Origin: DATKUA01 sp965602675
GTDB taxonomy: Bacteria; Acidobacteriota; DATKUA01
Assembly (NCBI GenBank): GCA_965602675.1
Contig: CBFCZO010000001.1
Span: forward strand, 61,690 to 125,689
Direction: 5' to 3'
Length of the DNA: 64,000 nucleotides
Made by a program: the position numbers and the translations under genes
The notes under the pieces: model-generated
What the model was told of the DNA's origin: nothing
Database searches by the model: none
Seen by the model: only the letters and a program-made list of their open reading frames with translations
In this document: positions 57,709 to 64,000 of the stretch, in pieces
Layout: every line of letters begins with the position of its first letter
Numbering within the stretch: position 1 is the stretch's first letter

Positions 57709-59088
57709 TTATCCTTCCACACGCTTTGTAACGTATTCATTTAGCAGGAAGTTCCGCGCAGTCTGACTATCTGCGGTTATCTTGCCATCCACTATCGCCG
57801 ACTCAATTGCGTCAAGCGCTTTGCCGACCTCCGGACCCGGCTCTATAGACAGGATTTCCATCACCTCCTCACCGCTCAGTGGTGAAGTAATTTTCAGGAT
57901 CTCCTCTGCATCCACCGCAACGATTCGTTCATTGAGATTTTCGAAATCCGAAAGGTCATCAAACGGCGGCTTGCGCGCAAGTATATCGGCTCGATAGAGT
58001 TCCATCAGATCGTTAAGTTGCTCTCCTGCCTTGCGAACAAACCGTCTTACGGCCGTGTCCGACCACTCCTCACGATAGGCCACCATATGCATCTCGATAA
58101 GAGAGGCGACCTCATCGATCAGCTTCGCCGGATAGCGCAGGCGCTTCAGCGCTCGCTTGGCGTCGCTTGCGCCGGAGTATTGATGGCCATAAAAGACGGT
58201 GCGCCCGTCTTTTTCCGTTTTCGTTGAGCTCTTGCCCAAGTCGTGCATCAGCGCCGCCAGCCGCAAGCGCAGCTCTGGTTTTATATTGTCGAGGACCTTC
58301 AGAGTGTGGCTGAGCACGTCGTCGCCGTGGTAGCCGGTCGGCTGATCAACCTCCGCGAGAGCAGACAACTCGGGCAGGATAAAGCGCAGTAGGTCATGAT
58401 CGTGCAGGGTGCGAATACTTTCGGAGGGCTGCGATCCGGTGAGCATCTTTGACAGCTCAGTGTTGATCCGCTCGCCGGGCATAGTAGTGATCTTTGGAGC
58501 GCCTGCGCGGATGGCCGTTGCAAGCGCAGTCTCGATGGCAAATCCCTCAAGGTTTGAGAAGCGGATGGCTCGTATCATGCGAATGGGATCGTTGCCGATG
58601 GTCTCCTGCGGGTCGAGAGGGGTTCGAAGCACTCTCTGTTCGAAATCGCTCAGGCCACTGCCGAGAGGATCGATTATTTTCTCCGGGGCAGGCTTGTCGA
58701 CCGGGCAGAGCAACGTGTTTACGGTAAAATCACGCCGCAGCACATCCTGTTTCATAGCGTCACTCAGCGGCCCACCGACGCCCGATATGTCCATTGTGAT
58801 GTTGCGCAGCGGTTCGCTGATCTGAATCGTGATGTCTCCGCAGCGCACCTCCACCGTGGGGAAAGAGCTTACGGCTACGGGCCGCGATGCGTAGGGAATT
58901 TTTTGGGCGAGTCTTTCCGCGAGGCTGATCGCGCCCCTGGTGGCGTCGACAACCAGGTCGATATCGCTCATCCTTTTTCCTGTGAGCATCCTGCGGATCG
59001 AGCCGCCGACCAGGTACACTGGTACACCTTCGCCCTTGCCGGCGGCGCCAGCTACGGTGAGAATTTGCTCTGAGCGAATACTCTTCAT
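57709..59088 (-). CDS. tRNA nucleotidyltransferase / poly(A) polymerase with HD domain
   Basis: A 459-residue class II nucleotidyltransferase. The catalytic head has VYLVGGSIRRMLTG and the metal DLVVDAT (MSDIDLVVD); RRDFTVNTLLCPV and the ERxxxE-type AIRFSNLEGFAIE helix follow; an HD phosphohydrolase domain (LRLAALMHDLGKSSTKTE) occupies the middle to end. It adds CCA to tRNA or poly(A) to RNA; these enzymes cannot be distinguished by eye. Its promoter at 59113 faces left. Confidence 0.9.
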   Translation of the reverse strand: MKSIRSEQILTVAGAAGKGEGVPVYLVGGSIRRMLTGKRMSDIDLVVDATRGAISLAERLAQKIPYASRPVAVSSFPTVEVRCGDITIQISEPLRNITMDISGVGGPLSDAMKQDVLRRDFTVNTLLCPVDKPAPEKIIDPLGSGLSDFEQRVLRTPLDPQETIGNDPIRMIRAIRFSNLEGFAIETALATAIRAGAPKITTMPGERINTELSKMLTGSQPSESIRTLHDHDLLRFILPELSALAEVDQPTGYHGDDVLSHTLKVLDNIKPELRLRLAALMHDLGKSSTKTEKDGRTVFYGHQYSGASDAKRALKRLRYPAKLIDEVASLIEMHMVAYREEWSDTAVRRFVRKAGEQLNDLMELYRADILARKPPFDDLSDFENLNERIVAVDAEEILKITSPLSGEEVMEILSIEPGPEVGKALDAIESAIVDGKITADSQTARNFLLNEYVTKRVEG

Positions 59089-59112
59089 TGAGTTCTGAGC
59101 CCGTCTATATTA

Positions 59113-59142
59113 ATTATATTGACTGGTCCGATAGAGCGTCAA
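59113..59142 (-). promoter_or_regulatory. promoter for the nucleotidyltransferase operon
   Basis: On the minus strand TTGACG, 18-base spacer, TATAAT (perfect -10). Transcription would start near 59106, giving a short leader of about 18 bases before the ATG at 59088. Confidence 0.75.
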
Positions 59143-59162
59143 GGAGGCCAAGGGGGCGCCGG

Positions 59163-59630
59163 ATGCGAAAGATCCTATTTGTGTGCCACGGCAACATATG
59201 CCGCTCACCGATGGCGGCGGGTTATATGCGTAAGCTGCTTGAGAACCGTGGTATCGACGGAGCCGAGATCGATTCGGCCGGGATCGGCGCGCTATCGGGC
59301 TACCCGGCTTCCGATTCGGCTCGCGAAGTCACGAGGTTACACGGCTTTTCCATTGACGATCACCGCGCGCGTCAGATTCTCTCGGCAGATCTGGAGTATT
59401 ATGACGAGATCTTGGTGATGGAGCGATCTCAAAAGATGATGCTGCAAACCCATTCCGAAATACCGGCCGAGCGGATTCAACTACTGGGTGAGTTCGGTTC
59501 CGCAGCGGATCCGGAAATCGACGATCCCTACGGGGGCGATATCGAAAGCTACCATGAGACGTTCGCGCTGATCGAAGATGCTGTCGAGGGATACGTCAAT
59601 AAGCGATTTCCGAAGAATAGCAATGGTTGA
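59163..59630 (+). CDS. low-molecular-weight protein tyrosine phosphatase family protein
   Basis: A 155-residue phosphatase. ATG 59163 gives MRKILFVCHGNICRSPMAAG with the CxGNxCRS P-loop at residues 8-15; the general-acid loop DDPYGGD is near 126. It may act on tyrosine kinases of polysaccharide export, or on sugar or arsenate in related families. AAGGAGG lies upstream. It overlaps the next gene by 8 bases. Confidence 0.9.
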   Translation: MRKILFVCHGNICRSPMAAGYMRKLLENRGIDGAEIDSAGIGALSGYPASDSAREVTRLHGFSIDDHRARQILSADLEYYDEILVMERSQKMMLQTHSEIPAERIQLLGEFGSAADPEIDDPYGGDIESYHETFALIEDAVEGYVNKRFPKNSNG

Positions 59631-60369
59631 TGACGAGCAAGAGCGTTTCGACTTCGACGGCGAGCAGGATTATCGCAAGAGTTATTTCGATAAAATCGAA
59701 GCACTCTTCGCTGCTCTGCGAGGCCGTGGCCTGCTGCTCTCTCCCGCAGACTATCAGCTTGCCGAGGGCTGGTACGAACGGGGTATACCGCTCTCATGCG
59801 TACTGCGCGGCATACGTAACGCCTACTTTAAGAAGCTGGCAGAATCGCAGGAGCCCGACGAAGAGGTGCGCAGCTTGAGCTGGTGCCGCTGGGCCGTTCA
59901 GCGTGAGTGGAAGGAATACAAAACGATCGAGATCGAGGCCGGTCGCGACGAGGAACCGGCCTCGAGCGAGCGGACCGGCGAAGAAATCGTCTCGATTTTA
60001 GACAGTCTTGCGTTTGATATTCATCACGCTGCTGCGTGCATCAAGGCTAGCGGCCGGGTGAGGCCGGCCGAGGCGCTAATTGAAGTGGCGGCGGAACTGT
60101 CTGAGCTGAAGGCGGTTTCGGATCGTAACGCGGAACCGGAGCGAATTGAAGAGCTGTTGAGTGACCTGGACGAACAGATGATGGCCGCCGCGGAATCCGC
60201 GATTGACGAGAAGGTCGGGGACAAAATCGTGAAGTACGTTGAGCGAAAACTGAAACCCCACTGCGGATTGATGGACTCCGAAGCTTTCGAAGCCACACGC
60301 CGCAGTGCGTTCCGCTCCAGACTGCGGGTGACACTCGGCCTGCCGCTGCTAACTCTCTATTCGCTCTGA
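59623..60369 (+). CDS. hypothetical protein in operon with the phosphatase
   Basis: A 248-residue cytoplasmic protein from ATG 59623, overlapping the phosphatase stop. Residues about 14-65 form a conserved-looking block (YFDKIEALFAALRGRGLLLS, then ADYQLAEGWYERGIPLSCVL) that recalls a short helical domain found at the start of many uncharacterised bacterial proteins. The middle is variable; the end (LKPHCGLMDSEAFEATRRSA) is basic. No catalytic motif is recognised. The overlap suggests a role linked to the phosphatase. Confidence 0.7.
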   Translation: MVDDEQERFDFDGEQDYRKSYFDKIEALFAALRGRGLLLSPADYQLAEGWYERGIPLSCVLRGIRNAYFKKLAESQEPDEEVRSLSWCRWAVQREWKEYKTIEIEAGRDEEPASSERTGEEIVSILDSLAFDIHHAAACIKASGRVRPAEALIEVAAELSELKAVSDRNAEPERIEELLSDLDEQMMAAAESAIDEKVGDKIVKYVERKLKPHCGLMDSEAFEATRRSAFRSRLRVTLGLPLLTLYSL

Positions 60370-60424
60370 TTCAGCGTAGGTTCTTGGGAAATAAAATCGA
60401 TCAGTGTTGATATCCTGAATTCAT

Positions 60425-61486
60425 CTAAGTCGCGCTAGCCGCTGTTTCCAACCTGACGCGCAGCGACGACAGCACGGCATCGGGGGCGATTCGGCGCATG
60501 CACTCGGCCCAGCGGTCGCGGCTTTCAGGACAGTGATTGCGGCTGCAGCGTTCACAGCCCAGGTCCGCCCGGATAACAGGATCGGCCGGATCGACGGGTC
60601 CGTTGCGCTGCGGGTCGGTTGGCCCGAACAACGCCACCAGCGGCACGCTCAACGCCGCGGCCAGGTGAGTCGGGCCGGTGTCTCCGCCGACATAGGCCTT
60701 TGCGCGGCGCAGTAACGCAACCAGTTGCGAAATGTCGGTCGGCGGGGCGGGCAGGGCGGCACCTTCCGACAGCCTCGCCGCCTCCTCGGCCTCCTCTTTC
60801 TCTTTCGGGCCGAAGAGTACCAGCGACTTCACACCGAGCTCGCGCCGGACCATACGGCATAAAGCAGCGGCATGAGCCGTCGGCCAGTTCTTGGTGGTCC
60901 ACGCGGTGAATGGATTTATCAGGACAAAGCCTGCGTTTTCAGCCATGCCGTGCCTTTTCAGCCAACTGTCGATGTATTCGGAATGCTCGGAAGCCTCGGC
61001 GATTTCGGGAAACCGTATCCTCTCGGTTTTGATATCGATCGCCTCCAGCAGTTTGAGATTCTGCGAGACGATATGCAGGCCCGCGGGCAGCGGCAGGGCC
61101 TGCTCTGAGTAGAGGCGAGTCACTAGCGGCTCACGCGCATCTTTGCGGTTAAAACCTATCTTCCGGCGAGCCCGGGAGCGTAAGATCAGCAGCCACGATT
61201 TCAGCGTGCCCTGCAGATCGAGGAGCGCATCGAATGCGTCACCCTTCCGCAACGAACGTAATCTTTGGAAATAACCGCGGAATTTCCCCCGTCGCAGCAT
61301 CGAGCGCAGGCCGATCTCGACAACGCCGTCAACACCTTCCACAGAGCACAGAAACGGGCCGTAACCGAGTTCGGTTAGCCAGGTGATCTCTGCGTCGGGA
61401 TAACGTTCTCTGATGGCTGGAATGACGGGCAGAGCGTGAATAATGTCGCCGAAAGACGTTCTCTTAAGGATCAGAACACTCTTCAT
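60425..61486 (-). CDS. glycosyltransferase family 9, LPS heptosyltransferase I-like
   Basis: A 353-residue GT9 enzyme. The start VLILKRTSFGDIIHALPVIP is the WaaC-type opening; the donor domain has YVGGDTGPTHLAAALSVPLV and ALFGPTDPQRNGP. The C-terminal Cys cluster (CERCSRNHCP) is common in this family. It would add L,D-heptose to Kdo of the inner core. It overlaps the adenylyltransferase gene by four bases. Confidence 0.9.
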   Translation of the reverse strand: MKSVLILKRTSFGDIIHALPVIPAIRERYPDAEITWLTELGYGPFLCSVEGVDGVVEIGLRSMLRRGKFRGYFQRLRSLRKGDAFDALLDLQGTLKSWLLILRSRARRKIGFNRKDAREPLVTRLYSEQALPLPAGLHIVSQNLKLLEAIDIKTERIRFPEIAEASEHSEYIDSWLKRHGMAENAGFVLINPFTAWTTKNWPTAHAAALCRMVRRELGVKSLVLFGPKEKEEAEEAARLSEGAALPAPPTDISQLVALLRRAKAYVGGDTGPTHLAAALSVPLVALFGPTDPQRNGPVDPADPVIRADLGCERCSRNHCPESRDRWAECMRRIAPDAVLSSLRVRLETAASAT

Positions 61487-61968
61487 TTGCTGCCGGCGCC
61501 GCCTTCCTTGATCCTCCGGATCATGGCGTTGCTGTCGTGATTCTTGGGATCGCCGACGATGCGCACCTCGCCGCCGAGCAAGCGGACAAGCGCTGCCTCG
61601 GGCACCGAATCGGAAGTGTAGTCGGTCCCCTTACAGTGGATATCGGGCTTCAAGAGTCGGATGACTTCCTCCACGGTCAGCTCTTCGAAGATGACGACGT
61701 AGTCGACGGCCTCGAGCGCGCAAAGGATTTCGGCGCGCTCATCCTGAGGTATCATCGGCCTGCCAGGCCCCTTTAGGCCGCGTACTGAACTGTCGGAATT
61801 GAGCGCGACGAAAAGGGTGTCGCCGCAGTCCTTTGCCGCCTTGAGATGGCGCACGTGCCCGACGTGAAGGGGATCGAATGCGCCATTGGCGAGAACTGTC
61901 GTCCCGCCCTCTTCCCTTAGCCTCTCAGCTAGGGTCGCCGCTTCCTCCCTGCCGATGAGCAGCCCCAT
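61483..61968 (-). CDS. D-glycero-beta-D-manno-heptose 1-phosphate adenylyltransferase (HldE C-terminal domain type)
   Basis: A 161-residue nucleotidyltransferase equal to domain II of HldE. GAFDPLHVGHVRHLKAAKDC holds the HxGH motif; FVALNSDSSVRGLKGPGRPM and the ISxxSS-like end segment match. It makes ADP-heptose from heptose 1-phosphate. It lies three bases after the kinase, so the two halves of HldE are separate here. Confidence 0.93.
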   Translation of the reverse strand: MGLLIGREEAATLAERLREEGGTTVLANGAFDPLHVGHVRHLKAAKDCGDTLFVALNSDSSVRGLKGPGRPMIPQDERAEILCALEAVDYVVIFEELTVEEVIRLLKPDIHCKGTDYTSDSVPEAALVRLLGGEVRIVGDPKNHDSNAMIRRIKEGGAGSK

Positions 61969-61971
61969 GAT

Positions 61972-62982
61972 TCAGCTCCCGCTGAGCGCTGCCCGCAACT
62001 CTTCAGAGCTCACGGTCGATGTCCCTTTTTTGAGCACGGTAAGGCCGCCTGCGACGTTTGCCAGCCGGGCGGCGTTTTCGAATCCCCCGTCGGCTGCAAT
62101 ACCCAGCGTGAACGCGGCGATCACGGTGTCGCCGGCGCCGGTTACGTCCACGACCTCATCGTCTCCGAAGGGCGGAATGTCGAGGGGCTCCGATTCGGGG
62201 CGGAAGAGAGTCATTCCCTCGCCGCCGCGGGTGATCACCAGCGCCTTGCTGCGTAGTTTAGACAAAAGCTCTTTTCCCGCTTTGTGCATCTCCTCAACGT
62301 TGCCGATGCGGCCTCCCAGGCAGTGTTCCACTTCAGGCTGGTTGGGCGTCATCGCCGTTGCTCCAGTGTAATTCAGCAGTCGGTATCGGGAGTCGGCAGT
62401 CACGGGTACTCCGGCGTCGCACCCCTCTGAGACCAGCCAGGCGGCTGTTTCGGCGGTTAGGCTACCGATGCCGTAGTCGGAGATGAGGACGGCGTCGCAT
62501 TCCGAAAGTAGGGGTTTCAGCCGTTTGCGGATCAATTCATCCAACTCCACGCTGCCCGAAGCGCCATTGAGCCGGTCTATCCGTACGATCTGCTGCTTGA
62601 CCGAGTGTGCGCCGCCGGCTATCACGCGGGTTTTCACCGCCGTCCCGGCGCTCTTCACGCGCTCCAGATGGTCTGTGCTTACACCGATCGATTCGAACAA
62701 TTCCGTGAGATGGCCTGCCGCTTCATCATCCCCAAGGATTCCACAGGGCAGGGGAACGGCCCCCAGAGCCGCGAGGTTGGCGACGGCATTTGCGGCGCAG
62801 CCGGGACGGAAATCGCTGTGTTCATGAGCGACGATGAACACCGGAGCTTCGCGCGATATGCGTTCGATCTGGCCGAAGAGGAATTCATCGAGCACGAAAT
62901 CGCCGTAGACCAGCACGCGTTTCCCGGCGAGCCGGCTTGCGAGTTGGAGCAGTTTCTCCTTTTCGGGCACGGCTTTGCTCAT
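61972..62982 (-). CDS. D-glycero-beta-D-manno-heptose 7-phosphate kinase (HldE N-terminal domain type)
   Basis: A 336-residue PfkB-family kinase equal to domain I of HldE. ATG 62982 overlaps the upstream stop (ATGA); the frame is open further but inside the neighbour. VYGDFVLDEFLFGQIERISR, PGCAANAVANLAALGA and the anion-hole VDVTGAGDTVIAAFTLG are typical. It phosphorylates heptose 7-phosphate at position 1. A GHMP-type heptose kinase candidate is at 55.3 kb. Confidence 0.93.
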   Translation of the reverse strand: MSKAVPEKEKLLQLASRLAGKRVLVYGDFVLDEFLFGQIERISREAPVFIVAHEHSDFRPGCAANAVANLAALGAVPLPCGILGDDEAAGHLTELFESIGVSTDHLERVKSAGTAVKTRVIAGGAHSVKQQIVRIDRLNGASGSVELDELIRKRLKPLLSECDAVLISDYGIGSLTAETAAWLVSEGCDAGVPVTADSRYRLLNYTGATAMTPNQPEVEHCLGGRIGNVEEMHKAGKELLSKLRSKALVITRGGEGMTLFRPESEPLDIPPFGDDEVVDVTGAGDTVIAAFTLGIAADGGFENAARLANVAGGLTVLKKGTSTVSSEELRAALSGS

Positions 62983-64000
62983 GAGGAAGTACTCCCTCGT
63001 TCGAACAGATTTTCGGCGGCGGCAACCACCTCTTCCACCCCGATTTCCTCCATGCAGGGGTGCCCCACTCCTCCACATTCCGGATTGTAGCATGGCCGGC
63101 AATCCATTGCCCGTTTGACCACGACGGCGCGTTCTCCCAAGCCCCAAGGTCCGCTGCGTTGCTCGTCGGTCGGACCGAAAAGGGCGACGACAGGCACGTC
63201 GAGAGCGGCGGCTATATGCATCGGCCCCGAATCGTTTGTGATCAACAGCCGGCAACCAGCTATAGCGGCTGCCAAGTGGCGCAGGTTCGGAAAGGCTCCA
63301 GCCAGGTTAACCGCGCCATCGCCGGCAGCTTCGACAACTCCCTGGGCAAGCTCGGAATCATTGCCGCTGCCGAATACGAGTGTGTCAACACCGAGGTTTC
63401 CAATCAGTTGTTTTGCGGCTTCGGCAAATCGTTCGGCGGGCCATCGTTTCGAGGGTCCCCAGGCAGCCCCCGGAGAAAAACCGATTCTCTGCGAAGCGGG
63501 CTGCACACCAAGGCCGACGATTATCTCCTCGGCTTCTTCCTTCGTCGACTGGGACAGGATAATCTCGAATCTCTCATCGACCCATTCGATCCCGGCGGCG
63601 GCCAGTAATTCTCGGTAATAGAGGACGGTGTGCCTCCAGTCGGCGTCCTTCGGCCGTGGCACGGTGTTTGTCAGCAGTGGGAAGCGGGCATCGGTGTTGT
63701 ATCCCCAGCGGCTGGGGATGTGTGCCAGGGCGGGAGCGAGCGCCGAGCGAAAGGAGTTCGGCAGGACCAGTGCGGCATCGAATTTCTCTGCTTCAAGTCT
63801 TTTTGCTTCTTTGTATTCCGAAAAAAATCCTTTCTCCGAAACCGTGATTACCTTGTCTACAGCCGGACAAATGTCATAGAGTCCGGCACTCCAGGCGGGA
63901 GCGTGGACTGCCAGGAATGCCTCGGGAAGCGCCTTTCGGGTGTTGTGGATTGTCGGCAGCGACATGACGGCGTCGCCGATCCAGTTGAGGCCCTGGACTA
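62979..64000 (-). CDS. waaF: LPS heptosyltransferase II-like (GT9), 5' end outside window
   Basis: The visible 340 codons run off the right edge; the last visible residues read NWIGDAVMSLPTI, the WaaF-type opening, so about 8-12 residues are missing. SPGAAWGPSKRWPAERFAEA and LLITNDSGPMHIAAALDVPV with ALFGPTDEQRSGPWG are diagnostic. It adds the second heptose of the inner core. First visible gene of the four-gene ADP-heptose operon. Confidence 0.92.
   Translation of the reverse strand, partial: VQGLNWIGDAVMSLPTIHNTRKALPEAFLAVHAPAWSAGLYDICPAVDKVITVSEKGFFSEYKEAKRLEAEKFDAALVLPNSFRSALAPALAHIPSRWGYNTDARFPLLTNTVPRPKDADWRHTVLYYRELLAAAGIEWVDERFEIILSQSTKEEAEEIIVGLGVQPASQRIGFSPGAAWGPSKRWPAERFAEAAKQLIGNLGVDTLVFGSGNDSELAQGVVEAAGDGAVNLAGAFPNLRHLAAAIAGCRLLITNDSGPMHIAAALDVPVVALFGPTDEQRSGPWGLGERAVVVKRAMDCRPCYNPECGGVGHPCMEEIGVEEVVAAAENLFERGSTSS

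Overview
The window is a gene-dense, fairly GC-rich bacterial chromosome segment, interrupted by one AT-rich islet. The organism is Gram-negative: there is an ADP-heptose/LPS inner-core operon, a beta-barrel outer-membrane protein ending in Phe and a DsbD-type reductant exporter. It is flagellated (flagellin, FlaG, FliD, FliS and two good sigma-28 promoters). It controls heat shock with an HspR-type repressor, has CarD and sigma-54/NtrC-type regulation, and makes a small multihaem cytochrome. No rRNA or ribosomal protein gene is present, so the phylum cannot be fixed. The gene mix (HspR with CarD, citryl-CoA lyase-like protein, SpoIIE phosphatase, OPT transporter) suggests an uncultured lineage of the FCB, Acidobacteriota or deltaproteobacterial kind; this is a guess. 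No prophage, insertion sequence, CRISPR array or rRNA operon was seen.

Layout. 1-1.3 kb (minus): an ECF-like sigma factor with a TTG-started, anti-sigma-like partner running off the left edge. 1.5-5.5 kb (plus): three overlapping glycosyltransferases, then pgeF. 5.5-8.2 kb (minus): RNase HI, a coiled-coil zinc-ribbon protein coupled to a short leader ORF, tRNA(CAU), and a receiver fused to a kinase-like module without its histidine. 8.5-11.3 kb (plus): an ECF-type Ni/Co importer with a split accessory protein. 11.5-20.4 kb (plus): a serine hydrolase, a receiver/chemoreceptor chimera that looks like gene debris, then two ABC-2 permeases behind a near-consensus sigma-54 promoter, followed by a histidine kinase and an NtrC-type activator. 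20.5-28.4 kb: tRNA-Gln, an outer-membrane barrel, DsbD, two tandem paralogous secreted proteins, citryl-CoA lyase-like and isocitrate dehydrogenase-like enzymes, and a winged-helix protein. 28.6-32.9 kb (plus): flagellar filament and cap genes. 33-34.9 kb (minus): queE-queC plus a putative lipoprotein. 35-41.2 kb: housekeeping genes (phosphomannomutase, CarD, MtnA, TsaD, ROK kinase). 41.2-42.4 kb: the AT-rich islet with an orphan DUF5343-like gene and very small ORFs. 42.4-46.2 kb: an OPT transporter with an overlapping PqqD-like protein, then a multihaem cytochrome with a long leader. 46.2-51.6 kb (minus): dnaK-dnaJ-hspR-sigma-dnaC-like, with a HAIR-like operator before dnaK. 51.7-54.9 kb (plus): a ferritin-like protein and a PDZ/GAF/SpoIIE phosphatase. 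55-59.1 kb (minus): GHMP kinase, endonuclease IV, a membrane protein and a CCA/poly(A) polymerase. 59.2-60.4 kb (plus): LMW phosphatase and an unknown partner. 60.4-64 kb (minus): heptosyltransferases and the two halves of HldE.

How the genes fit together. The right-edge operon, perhaps with the GHMP kinase, makes and transfers ADP-heptose for LPS core, and the left glycosyltransferases probably add other surface glycans. The sigma-54 promoter, kinase and NtrC regulator form a plausible self-contained circuit controlling the ABC-2 permeases. HspR probably represses its own operon, which also carries a sigma factor and a helicase-loader-like ATPase. Start codons are often TTG or GTG, and many neighbouring genes overlap by 4-10 bases, so translational coupling is common.
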